NCBI GenBank assembly: GCA_022592445.1
Contig: JABYQR010000155.1
Coordinates: forward strand, 37,431 to 101,430
Source of the DNA: Cytidiella melzeri
Lineage: Eukaryota > Basidiomycota > Agaricomycetes > Polyporales > Irpicaceae
DNA: 64,000 nt
Direction of reading: 5' to 3'
Shown here: positions 1 through 9,637 of the stretch, one piece after another
Layout of the letters: the number at the start of each line of letters is the position of its first letter
Numbering within the stretch: the stretch's first letter is position 1
Position numbers and translations under genes: made by a program
The notes under the pieces: model-generated
Seen by the model: only the letters and a program-made list of their open reading frames with translations
Told to the model about the DNA's origin: nothing
Database searches by the model: none

Positions 1-9
1 GCAGGGTAA

Positions 10-699
10 CAAACATTCGCCGCCCACATCTCGGAGTTCGAGACCTGGGCCCCTCGCACTGGCTGGAGCCAGCAGGACCTTTTCGACCGTCTCAAGTCGA
101 GCTTGAGTACGGAATACCTTCAGCGCGTCTCTTATTTCCAGACCCGCGCCACAACCTACGATGCACTGAAGGACCAGTGCAAGGCAGTAGATGCTCAGCT
201 AGCCGATCTACGCAACAGCACTGGGAAGGTCATGGTAGACAGTTCCTCGGGACATGGCAAGTCCCACCAGCAAGCGTTCCGCGACCCCAATGCAATGGAG
301 ATCGACGCATCCCGTTTCTCCGCCTCGTTTGACTTGCTCTTTGCGGGTCTAGGCAAACAGGAGATCTTCCAGAAATGGAAGAAGGAGATGAGCAAGCGCT
401 GCTCGGTTTGCGGATCTGAGAGTCACAAGAAGAGGGACTCAAAGCACCCCGATGACCCGGTCTGCAACCACTGCGGTGGCACCGGTCACTGGGGGGCAGT
501 TTGCCTAAAACGGCTCCAAGGCGTCCCTAAGGGACAAAAGGTTGCCGCTACCTCGTCGACCTCGTCGACCGCTACTACTGCAGCCAAGCAAGACGCGTCC
601 AACGACAAGGATGCTAAAATTGCTGCGCTCAAGGACATGCTTGACATCCAGAAGAAGCAAATGGATGAGATGGCAGCAAAAATTAATGCGGTTTTTTGA
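10..699 (+). CDS. Gag polyprotein of element A (5' partial)
   Basis: The frame is open from base 10 (an in-frame TAA sits at 7-9) to TGA at 697-699. It encodes the C-terminal half of a capsid protein, then two CCHC-like zinc knuckles around 397-512 (CSVCGSESH..., CNHCGGTGHWGAVC), then a Ser/Thr/Ala-rich stretch and a Lys-rich helix. The zinc knuckles identify it as nucleocapsid. Pol follows in the -1 frame across the T-run at 692-697, so expression of Pol would need a frameshift or it reflects decay. The capsid part was assigned from position only. Confidence 0.85.
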   Translation, partial: QTFAAHISEFETWAPRTGWSQQDLFDRLKSSLSTEYLQRVSYFQTRATTYDALKDQCKAVDAQLADLRNSTGKVMVDSSSGHGKSHQQAFRDPNAMEIDASRFSASFDLLFAGLGKQEIFQKWKKEMSKRCSVCGSESHKKRDSKHPDDPVCNHCGGTGHWGAVCLKRLQGVPKGQKVAATSSTSSTATTAAKQDASNDKDAKIAALKDMLDIQKKQMDEMAAKINAVF

Positions 700-3600
700 A
701 GCGGACTCGTGACACAGCCGCAGCTGCGAGTCCCCCAGATACCCTGTCCTTGCCTCCTTCGTCGTCCTCATCTTCTGCCTCGTCTTCCTCGTGTACAACG
801 TCTACTCCATGCCCGTCATCTACTATCTCCTCGTGTACTATATCGTCGCTAGATCGGTTATCGTCTCATTTCCGTGTACATGTACTAGTTAAAGGTCTGA
901 ATAGAAGCATTCGCGTTCCTGCTATGATCGATTCAGGAGCTACGGCTTTATTCATCAGTCACCAGTTCGTCAAGAAGCATAAAATTATTCAGCACCGCTC
1001 GAAAGGGTTATCTCATTGCATAACATTGACGGAACTAAGAATAAAGCTGGCGGATTAACGCACTTCGTTCGCCTTACACTCACAGTTGGAGATCACACTG
1101 AAAAGGCAGAGTTTCTCGTCACGGACTTAGGTCCAGAAGACATTATTCTTGGGCTACCATGGCTCAAGCGCGTAAACCCTACTGTCAACTGGGAAAAAGG
1201 AGAAATGACAATTCCGAGCGGCTCTGAAGAATCTCCTAATGAACCTTTCCAGAAGGTTGACGGTAATCGCAAAGAACGTAGGCAGTGGGTCAAAGCCGGT
1301 ATCATCCAAGACACCACTGACGAAGTCTGGTGCATGGCTGGCTTCACCTACTCTACTAAGCTTGCTGCCGAAGCAAACGAAGCTAAAGCTCAGCGCTCCT
1401 TCGAAGACATTGTTCCATCAGAGTATCACAGACACGCTAAAGTCTTCTCTGAGGAAGAGTCTAATCGGCTACCCCAGCATCAGCCCTGGGACCATTCGAT
1501 TGATCTCAAACCAGACGCTCCTGAGACCATCAAATCGAAAGTTTATCCTATGCCCCTGAACGAACAAGCCGAGCTTGACAAGTTCATTCAGGAGAACCTA
1601 TCAAAAGGTTACATTACGCCTTCTAAGTCTCCGATGGCTTCTCCGGTCTTCTTCATCAAAAAGAAGGATAACAAACTCCGACTTATTCAGGACTATCGAA
1701 AACTCAACGACATCACTGTGAAAAACCGCTACCCTCTACCGCTTGCCACCGACATCATCAACAAGCTCAAGGGTGCAAAGATCTTCACCAAATTCGATGT
1801 TCGTTGGGGATATCACAATGTCCGCATCAAAGAAGGAGATGAGTACAAAGCGGCTTTCGTTACCAACCGAGGACTCTTCGAACCTAAAGTCATGTTCTTC
1901 GGTCTCACGAACTCACCTGCTACCTTCCAAGCTCTGATGGACAACATCTTCGCCGACCTCGTGGCCGAGGGCAAGGTGGCTGTCTATCTAGATGACATCT
2001 TGATCTGGAGCAACAACCTGACAGAGCACCGCAAGGTTGTTCATGAAGTCCTCGAGCGACTTCAGCAGCACGATCTGTATCTTCGTCCGGAAAAGTGCGA
2101 GTTTGAGAAATCTGAGATCGAGTACCTTGGATTGATCATTCGCGCCGGCGAAGTAGCTATGGACCCTGTCAAAGTCCAAGCAGTTTCTACGTGGCCCACA
2201 CCCAAGAACCTCAAAGAAGTCAGAGGATTCATCGGGTTCGCCAATTTCTACCGCCGCTTCATTCAAGACTTCTCAAAGCACGCACGGCCTCTACACGACC
2301 TGACTAAGAAGGACGTACCGTTGTCTGGGGTCCAGCACAAGAGACTGCCTTCACGTTGCTAAAGAAGGCCTTTACCACTAAGCCTATCTTGGCAGTCTGG
2401 GACCCTGAACTCCCTACACGTCTAGAAGTCGATGCCTCGGGCTATGCGACCGGTGGAATCATCTCCCAGAAATCGAAGGAAGATGGATTCTACCACCCTA
2501 TCGCCTACCGGTCCGCATCTATGACTGAAGCAGAACGTAACTACGAAATCTTTGATCGGGAGATGTTAGCCATCACCGAAGCTCTCAAAGATTGGCGCCA
2601 CTACCTTGAGGGGCTCAAGGAACCGTTTGAGATCTGGACAGATCACGCAAACCTGCAGTACTGGAAGACTGCGCAACACCTCACTCGACGTCAAGCACGT
2701 TGGTCATTACTTTTGGCTGACTTCGACTTCGTGTTGGTACACAAGCCCGGTAGTACCATGATACACGCTGATCCTCTCTCTCGTCTTCACTCTCACGCTG
2801 TCACGGACGAAGAAGACAACAAGGATCAGGTGGTACTGAAACCGGAACACTTCCGCATCCTCGCCACCAGTGCACTTGCCACTGCTTCTCCGCTCGAATC
2901 AAAGATCCGAGAATGCACGGAACAAGAAGCAGAAGTCGCACAAGCTCTCGCTACCCTTCGAAAGAAGGGTCCTCGCAAACTTGTCGGCGGTTTACTCGAA
3001 TGGGAAGAGAGTGACGGACTCATCTATTACAAGGGAAAACTTTATATCCCTAATAACAAAGAGCTCCGTTACGAAATTGTCAAATCTTGCCATGACACAC
3101 CCGCGGCTGGTCATCCGGGCAAACACGGCACCATAGAGCTAGTCTCACGACACTATTGGTGGCCAAAGATGAATGCCTTCATCGAGACTTACGTACTAGG
3201 TTGTGATCGCTGCCAACGCTACAAGTCAGCTCCACACCCTAAAGCAGTACTACAGCCTCAGGAAACTCCGGCCGGACCTTGGGAACACGTCGGTGTAGAT
3301 CTCATCACTCAGCTGCCACCCTCTAAGGGATTCGATTCGATCGCGGTCTACGTTGACCACTACTCCGATCAAACGCACATCATCCCTACTACCACTAGGT
3401 TAACGCTGAGGGGATTGCCGATCTACACTACAAAGAAGTATTCCGACTTCACGGCATTCCCAAGAAGGTGTTCTCTGACCGAGGACCCCAGTTTGCAGCG
3501 CGCTTCATGCGTGCGCTCTATCACCGCCTGGGCATAGAGACTGGTTTTACGACCGCCTATCATCCGCAAGGAAATGGCAAAGTCGAACGCAAAAACCAGG

Positions 3601-4500
3601 ATATCGAACAGTATCTGCGTCTATTCTGTCAGCAACGACAAGACGACTGGGTCGATCATCTACCGGCGGCTGAGTTTGCACTCAACTCGCGAGTACACGC
3701 GGGTAACTCCCAAACACCGTTTGAAGTCATCTACGGATATCGCCCCGACTTCACTATACCAGTTGGCAAGCGAAGCAATATCCCTTCACTCGATGAGCGC
3801 CTTGATAATATGGCTCGAGTACGCAAGGAGACCGAAGCAGCTCTTCGTCTAAGCAAGAAAAGATGAAGCAACTTACGAGTCTGAGAACGCTCTCCACGCG
3901 TCTTCCAAGTAGGGGACATGGTCTGGCTGAACGCTAAGAACGTCCAGATTCACCAGGCTACCCCTAAACTCGGTCCTCGACAACTCGGCCCGTACAAAGT
4001 CATGAACGCATTGGCGATCTCGATTACAAACTCGATCTACCCAGCTATCTCCGAATCCACCCCGTCTTCCATATCAACCGTCTAAGTCCCTGGCACGACA
4101 ACGGCAAAGACGTACCTCCACCTCCTGATCCTATCGTCATAGAAGGAGAAGAACAGTATGTCGTCGAAAAGTGTTAGACAGCAGGCTACACGGACGTTGG
4201 AAGAAATTGCAATTCCTTGTCAAATGGGAAGGGTATTCAGACGGACACAATAGCTGGGAACCGGTTGAAAACCTCGAGAATAGTCAAGAAGCGATTGACG
4301 ACTTCTACAAAGCAAACCCCGGAGCGCCCCGGGTCATCAAAGCTTCACTCTTCGCGGATCTCCGCTCGCACTTTCGGGAATTCAATACCCAGACCGACCC
4401 CGCTTTCCTTCGCACGATCTATCCATCTACATACGATCTTAGCTGGGATGAAGGCAAACACATGGTCTGGATATCTCAAGAACATCACACTGACGGGTAA
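696..4500 (+). pseudogene. Pol polyprotein of element A (protease, RT, RNase H, integrase, chromodomain), frameshifted
   Basis: Pieces in different frames: 696-1058 (protease, active site IDSGAT), 1016-2362 (reverse transcriptase, catalytic YLDDILI near 1987), 2356-3537 (RNase H, then integrase zinc finger H...H...C..C), 3468-3866 (integrase core end, GNGKVE), and 4171-4500 (chromodomain, WEGY...SWEPVENL). Frame breaks lie near 1016, 2330, 3470, 3865, 4000 and 4170. Element B encodes the last third without breaks, so these look like mutations rather than programmed shifts. The product cannot be made as one protein. Confidence 0.92.
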
Positions 4501-4658
4501 CGTCGAGTCAACGACACCAGAAGGGGAGAAACTTCCTAGCATCCTTCTGACTAGACAATCGGGGCAATTCTGCTGAATCCCTGTAGACGGGTAGAAGACC
4601 TCTATCACCACAGCACAGTGATGCTTCGCGAGGACGCTCGATTTTAGGAGGGGGGTAA

Positions 4659-5415
4659 TGTCATGGATGGCCTGACTAGCCCTTAATTTTCGCAATTTAC
4701 CTCTTGTTTTTATCTGTAAAACTCCGGGCTACAACCTAGTTTCAATTCTCTCTGCATAAACTCCTTTGCACGTCTATTAAGCGCCCGTATCACGTGGCTT
4801 AGACGCTCCACACGGTCACATTACTTGCTACTACGTCACACTGGCATGTGACTTAGCTTAAGTAAGACCACATGGCTACAGACACATGGCTCAGCCCATA
4901 GCTAGGGTTTGACGTCATAGATACCTCCACATGGGCTCCTTATTGTTCTTTCCCTATTGTTCTCTTTATGGAAGGATGTTCTCACAGGTGTGGGAATGGA
5001 ATACAATAGTTGGTCTCCTTTTAGATAGATTCTCTCACGGGTAGAGTTCTTGGCAAGGTCTAGACAATAGCTATTGTTCTCCTTTAGGTAGTTCTTTTGT
5101 TCTTCGTTCACACGGCTTCTTGCAAAGCCTGCCCTCAACATGGTCTGTGCGCAGGTCCCTGAAGTCTATATATACTGCTACATGTACGCTCCTAGCCCCC
5201 CATCTCGACCTCTTGGTCTTTACTGGGCTAGGTAAGCAAACCCCCTCTGTACTACATAGCTGGTAGTACCCAATACTAACTTGGTCTTTACTGGGCTAGC
5301 TACCTGAATAAGGTTTATAGTTGGTGAGAGCATTGTGCTACACGCCTGCCACCACCTCGTCGTCGTCGTCCACATCGTGTCCCTGTTTGTCACGTCGAGC
5401 CCTGTCTCCGTGTCA
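4659..5415 (+). repeat. 3' LTR of element A (757 bp)
   Basis: It begins TGTCATGG directly after a G-rich polypurine tract and ends CCGTGTCA. Both ends were fixed by comparing it with the LTR of element B (62220-62905, minus strand), where homology stops at the same bases. A TATA box lies at about 5167-5175. It is 71 bp longer than the B copy, almost all from a 68-bp tandem duplication at 5232-5299. Flanking bases are unrelated to those of B. Confidence 0.92.
5232..5299 (+). other. Intron-like tandem duplication inside LTR A
   Basis: A 19-bp unit (TTGGTCTTTACTGGGCTAG) occurs at 5213-5231 and 5281-5299. The stretch between them gives a 68-nt segment that begins GTAAGC, has a consensus branch site TACTAAC at 5274-5280 and ends CTAG. 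Removing it restores the arrangement seen in LTR B. It lies about 45 nt downstream of the TATA box, so it would be in the transcribed leader. Splicing is inferred, not shown. Confidence 0.6.
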
Positions 5416-5618
5416 TTGTGAACTATGGTCGTAATCGCTTCTCCCTCAACTGTGTGGGTAAAGGCCCTTTGGGCTATGTTGAGGTTGTGGAATATGTGCT
5501 GCTCGAAGTTCTCGACTGAAGGGTTATAGACAATCGGTGCAATTTTTCCAAAAGGAACCGGGTGGGTGAGGTTGGCAGCGGGGGCAGCGTTAGATCCGGC
5601 GTTGGATTGAGAGGCCAT
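5416..5618 (-). CDS. Gag-like N-terminal fragment of element D, truncated by element A
   Basis: The ATG at 5618-5616 opens about 68 codons beginning MASQSNAGSN, ending where the LTR of element A begins. The open frame continues artificially into the LTR to 5220. Its position, downstream of the 5' LTR and the 236-aa ORF, suggests a capsid start. I did not recognise a conserved motif. Confidence 0.45.
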
Positions 5619-5855
5619 TGCTTCTAATTTCTTAGTTAGCAAAGGATAAGCGAAATACTATCTATAGTATAAGAGGAAGAGAAACACCACTTTTCACACA
5701 TTGAACTCTTGTCAGAGTTGTTCACACATTAAATCCTTTTCAGGAAGTTGTCACCAATTAAAATGAGGCTTGTCAGCCCATACATTTTATTCCATTTCTG
5801 CATATACAAAGGCGTTCATTTCGAACAGCCCTTCTAGTAACTCTAAGATATAACC

Positions 5856-6566
5856 TCATCTTCGGTGTATGTCCACAAAACTAATTCTACCCAAACTTTT
5901 CCAGTCCTTTTTCAACATTCTCCATTCCCTATTCAACATCTTGTCTGTATGGTTCTCCTTGAGCCACTGTTCTATCATGTAGACCCGACCAATCAGCAGC
6001 TGAACATTTTTGCGACGAGTGTTGAGCCGTGCATCTGAAGATTGGCCACCACTTGCGAAAGAGGCGTTCAGCTTGTTGAGCACAGGCTCAAGCCTTTGGC
6101 AGGCTGCTGTGATCATGGGTTCAAACTCCTGTTGACGAAGCATAAGCTTTGTCTTACTAAAGTGGAGATTGGAGGGAAGAGGAGTGGAAGTGGGAACATG
6201 AGTGCAACTGTTTCGATCTTTGATTTGCTGAAAAAGAGTGAGCTTTTCAGCTTTCTCCTTCTCCTGCTTCTCAATTCTATCGAGAAGATTTTGCTGAGAC
6301 ATGAGGCTAGAGAGCTGTCTCATACGAGCTTGATTCTTTTCATGCTCAATGGTGGTGCGAGCTTGCTCTTTAAGATTGATCCTCTTGATGAGAGGTTTGT
6401 TGTCTGGGTACTTGACACGGCGGGGCTTGCCGGTGTCTTTGAACTTGTTGAGAGTGTCCTTGAAGATTGCGAAGCGTTCTTGAAGTCCAGTGACTTCATT
6501 GCGGACGGGGATGGAGTAGGGAGCCTTGCGGCCGGTCTTAGCAGCAACATAGCGGGACAGTGGCAT
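5856..6566 (-). CDS. Unrecognised 236-aa coiled-coil protein of element D
   Basis: Uninterrupted ORF, ATG at 6566, basic N-terminus, then a Lys/Glu/Gln-rich region (about residues 60-115) likely to form a coiled coil. It sits between the 5' LTR and the gag-like ORF, so it is an extra leader ORF or part of Gag. No zinc knuckle, protease or polymerase motif is present. The function is unknown. That it is still open while its host element is broken suggests D was young when A entered it. Confidence 0.55.
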   Translation of the reverse strand: MPLSRYVAAKTGRKAPYSIPVRNEVTGLQERFAIFKDTLNKFKDTGKPRRVKYPDNKPLIKRINLKEQARTTIEHEKNQARMRQLSSLMSQQNLLDRIEKQEKEKAEKLTLFQQIKDRNSCTHVPTSTPLPSNLHFSKTKLMLRQQEFEPMITAACQRLEPVLNKLNASFASGGQSSDARLNTRRKNVQLLIGRVYMIEQWLKENHTDKMLNREWRMLKKDWKSLGRISFVDIHRR

Positions 6567-7130
6567 GGTGACTGTGTGACAAAGGGTAATGAGCTTGTCA
6601 GCTCAGTGGTGTGCGAAACAAATCTCCATAAAGGAGAGGTCCTGTGTGTGCGTGGGGTAGTGCCGGCGTCAGCCTGGACTCTCTCTCCAGGTCCGGTGGT
6701 GAAAGGATCTCCATCATGGTTCCACCCGTGCGGCAAATGGTTGGCGGATCAGTATTACACTGACCCAAAGTCTGGCCAGAACAAGTTACCCGTCTTTGTG
6801 CCTAGGCACTCATGGGTTTCTAGTCCTGTTGTCTAGCTCTTATAACGGGCTGTCTGACACCAGACTCCACTATCGCCTGTGGGGAGGCACACTTTCAACA
6901 TGTTAGCATAATGCCAACCCCTGCTCTGATCAGCTCTAGGAGCGTCGGGCGAGAGGGTGATTCAAGTTGTGCACATCAAGGCAAAGCCTAGACATGACTA
7001 CCACTTCAAGCCTATGATCCGGCTACCTCTATTTCTAGGAGATTTGTAGAGGGGCCCACGCACAGGCACAAGACCTAGAAGAAAGGGAAAAGAAACCTCC
7101 ATCACGTCCAGAGACGTGAGGGAGTAGGGG

Positions 7131-7142
7131 CAGTCTTATCCA
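7131..7142 (-). promoter_or_regulatory. Putative primer-binding site of element D, complementary to its own transcript start
   Basis: Reading the minus strand, the LTR ends TAACA, followed by TT and then TGGATAAGACTG. The exact reverse complement CAGTCTTATCCA lies in the same LTR on the minus strand (7280-7269), about 34 nt after the start of the TATA box (7314-7307), near the expected transcript start. Tf1/sushi-group elements prime reverse transcription by folding the mRNA 5' end onto such a site. Confidence 0.6.
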
Positions 7143-7144
7143 AA

Positions 7145-7857
7145 TGTAACAGTTAGGGTTACACTCACCAGATAAGTGTTTAGCTTGAGGGGGAGATAGA
7201 GATATAGAGAGTAGAGTGTTGATGAGAGTGAGTACTGGGGAGTACGGAGTAGTCCTTGATCAACAGAGTGGATAAGACTGAGGGGATATGCCCTCAGGAG
7301 TGCCTCTATATATACATGAAGGGGAGGACCCCAGGTACTACCCTAAGACCCCTAATACCTACATGAGTAAGCAAAGTAATCTACCTTACTAAGCATGCCC
7401 TATGCCCTAGTGGTGCCACTTCAATAATCAACCAATAGCAATTGTCCCCATGACCTGACCCCATGACCCAGTCCCAAGGCTAGACTTGTTCTAGCTTGTT
7501 CTAAGACAAGGCTAGACTTTTCCAGAAGGTGCTAAGAACTATGACATCATCTAATGGAATGTTCTATACTATGACATCATAGTTCCAGCATGTTCCACAA
7601 GGTTCCAGAGAGTTCTATCATGTGATACACAGATAAGGAAAGGAGCACATCAGCGCATCAGAGACAGATGGCACATCAGCGCATCAAATGATAGGCACTG
7701 AGAATAAGCGCCGGAATAAGTGCTGATAAGCGCCAGATAAGCGCCTAAATAGACGCCGGATAAGCGCTGGATAAGCGCTTGACAAGCGCTTGAATATTCC
7801 CAATAGTACCGTTGCCTGGTAAGGCAAATCTTGTAGAAACATTGAAAATCTGTGACA
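7145..7857 (-). repeat. 5' LTR of element D (713 bp)
   Basis: On the minus strand it starts TGTCACAG and ends GTTACA. Near-complete match to the LTR at 60410-61134. The U3 part (about 7690-7800) is an array of short repeats containing AAGCGC and AGCGCT. A TATA box lies at 7307-7314 and a donor-like GTGAGT close to the 3' end. Confidence 0.9.
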
Positions 7858-9420
7858 CCAAGTGTTTCGGACGCGGGTCGGAGCAATGATAGAAGAAAAT
7901 TGACTTGCAAACCTTGTTTCAGGAAGACTCCTATCACGCCACGCTGTGCGACTCTTGGACGGCGCCTCATCACCTGCTTGCAACGGTTAGCGCCCCTTCA
8001 GCGTAAGGACGCGCGCCGCTTCTCCGCGTCGACCAACGCTGTGTCCTGCCAGGCGTCAACCTGCTGGCCATTTTGCTTCTGTGGACGGAAGTACTCTGCC
8101 ACCATGTTTCCTCGCTGTTGCGTTTGGGTTTAAAACAAAGAAGGAAAGGTTTAGGAGAGGGATTTTTAGGTATATAAAAGGCGTTGCATGTACTGCGTAG
8201 AAAATCAATCAATCCCCATCCCAGTTCTCAGAGTTCATTTACGCTTTGCGCTCGCGTTGAGGGAGTCTCTTCGCACCAATAGCTGTAGCCTCTCCTGCAT
8301 TGCTTCATTGCGTCTTTCTCCATGTTTATGTCCGCTGCACCTAGCATTGACAACCCGCCTCGTGTTTGCCGTTACTGCCCAACCGTTTTCCACTTACCAG
8401 ACAGTTGCCGCCCATACTGCCCACGCCGCAAGGTTCTTCACCGCTGCCCTATCATCCCCGCGCCCACGCCGCCGCCCAAACCCTCAGTAGCGCCTACGGT
8501 TTCCCCTGAGAGATCCACTTCTAAATCACTTTTGCCAGGGTTGTCTGTTGCCTCCGTTGTGGACTCGCTTGACAACTGCTCTTATTGCGACACTCAGAGC
8601 GACCACCCAATTCCCCTGCGCTCAGGACCTTTTGTTCCGCTCGACTGCAATCGCCCGCGCCCGCCGCACCCAGATTCTTGGCTTTCACCGGACTTTGAAG
8701 GCGAGAACCACAAGTGCAAACTTGTACAGTTCAATCTCACAAGCTCCACCAACGTTGTTGTTAGCCACGCATTTGCTTGCAATACACATTGCTGCTCGGG
8801 AGGTGTGGTTCTGGACTATTGCCCTCGCAAACAGTCTATCGAGTCAAATTGACTGCGGTCTTATATAGCCTTACGCTGTGTCTCGTGCTACAATAGTTCA
8901 TCCTTTGTTTGCGGCTCTTTTGGTTTTGTTGCACTGCGTCTACTTCTTACCTGCGTTATTGCGTGTGTGTTTCACCTTCACTGCGTCGAGTTTACTGCAT
9001 TCACTTTCATTGCGCCTGCGTTTTACAGCAACCACTTTCATCTTCATCAGCAACCGCGTTTGGTGTTTGAGATTTGTACCGCGCCTGCTTTCACCATCTG
9101 CGTCTTTCTGCGCGCCGCCTTTACTACAAGTCTCGACAACTCGCGCGCGTTCTCTTTGAGCCGTGCTAAAACTCTTTCACTTTAACCATGCCGACTATCC
9201 CTTTTGCCTGCGATACGCGTGATATTTTGCCCGCTTAGCTCAATTCACACAAAACCTATATCACAAACCTTGTCGCTCTTTGCAGCACAGGTAAACTAGG
9301 ACTCTAAGACCACTTCACACACTTTCACACTTCCGCGCCCACGCCCTTACACTTCTATTGCCACTTTGTGGTTGGTAGTGTTGTCTTTAGGGTTGAAATT
9401 AGTTTTGGAGCGTACCACTG
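7858..9420. other. 1.5 kb between element D and copia LTR, one Cys-rich ORF, otherwise unassigned
   Basis: A TATA-like TATATAAAAG lies near 8170, followed by T/C-rich leader-like sequence. An ORF at 8322-8852 (+, 176 aa) contains paired cysteines (CRYC, CRPYC, CSYC, CNTHCC) and a Pro-rich segment; no family was recognised. 8853-9420 is C/T-rich with no credible ORF. It could be the target gene into which the elements inserted, or the edge of another element. Confidence 0.4.
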
Positions 9421-9637
9421 TGTTACAACGGAAACAACCAACACTGCTCTGTAAAACAAGGTATCAGTGAGAGTTTAGATCGTTGAGAGAGAAGACTGAG
9501 GTGGTGGTCAGAGAGAGAGTTGTGGATCAAAAGTAATAGCTGTGCATTGATCAAAGTAAGTCTTATATACGGTAACTACTGGCGCTAAGCACGCAATCAA
9601 TGCGGAGTCTCAACTTGTGTCTCAGTATATTCAAACA
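9421..9637 (-). repeat. 3' LTR of the copia element (217 bp)
   Basis: On the minus strand it begins TGTTTGAATA directly after a purine tract (GAAGGGAAG) that follows the RNase H stop codon, and ends CCGTTGTAACA. The short length and TG...CA ends suit a Ty1/copia LTR. The partner 5' LTR was not found in the window. Confidence 0.75.

Larger units (their letters stand above)
1..5415 (+). mobile_element. Ty3/gypsy chromodomain retrotransposon, element A (5' truncated by window)
   Basis: Order seen: gag with zinc knuckles, protease, reverse transcriptase, RNase H, integrase, chromodomain, polypurine tract (about 4645-4656), 3' LTR. The 5' LTR and gag start lie before the window. Pol is broken by several frameshifts, whereas the related element B at the right edge keeps an open frame over the same region, so copy A is probably dead. 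Its 3' end abuts gag-region sequence of minus-strand element D, so A was inserted into D. Chromodomain gypsy elements are common in fungi; the chromodomain is thought to guide integration to chromatin. Confidence 0.93.
5416..7857 (-). mobile_element. Ty3/gypsy retrotransposon, element D: 5' LTR and gag region, interrupted by element A
   Basis: On the minus strand: 5' LTR (7857-7145), a primer-binding site two bases inside it, a long leader, a 236-aa coiled-coil ORF, then the start of a second ORF cut off by element A at 5415. The LTR matches that of element C (60410-61134), which is joined to a chromodomain gypsy pol, so D is assigned to that family. The rest of D lies beyond element A, outside the window. 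Confidence 0.8.

Noticed and set aside
5220..5642. A 140-aa minus-strand ORF
   Set aside because: The part below 5416 is LTR A read backwards. Only the first part, from 5618, belongs to element D.
6042..6836. 264-codon plus-strand ORF
   Set aside because: It is antisense to the coiled-coil ORF of element D; the Leu-rich composition is a shadow of Lys/Glu codons.
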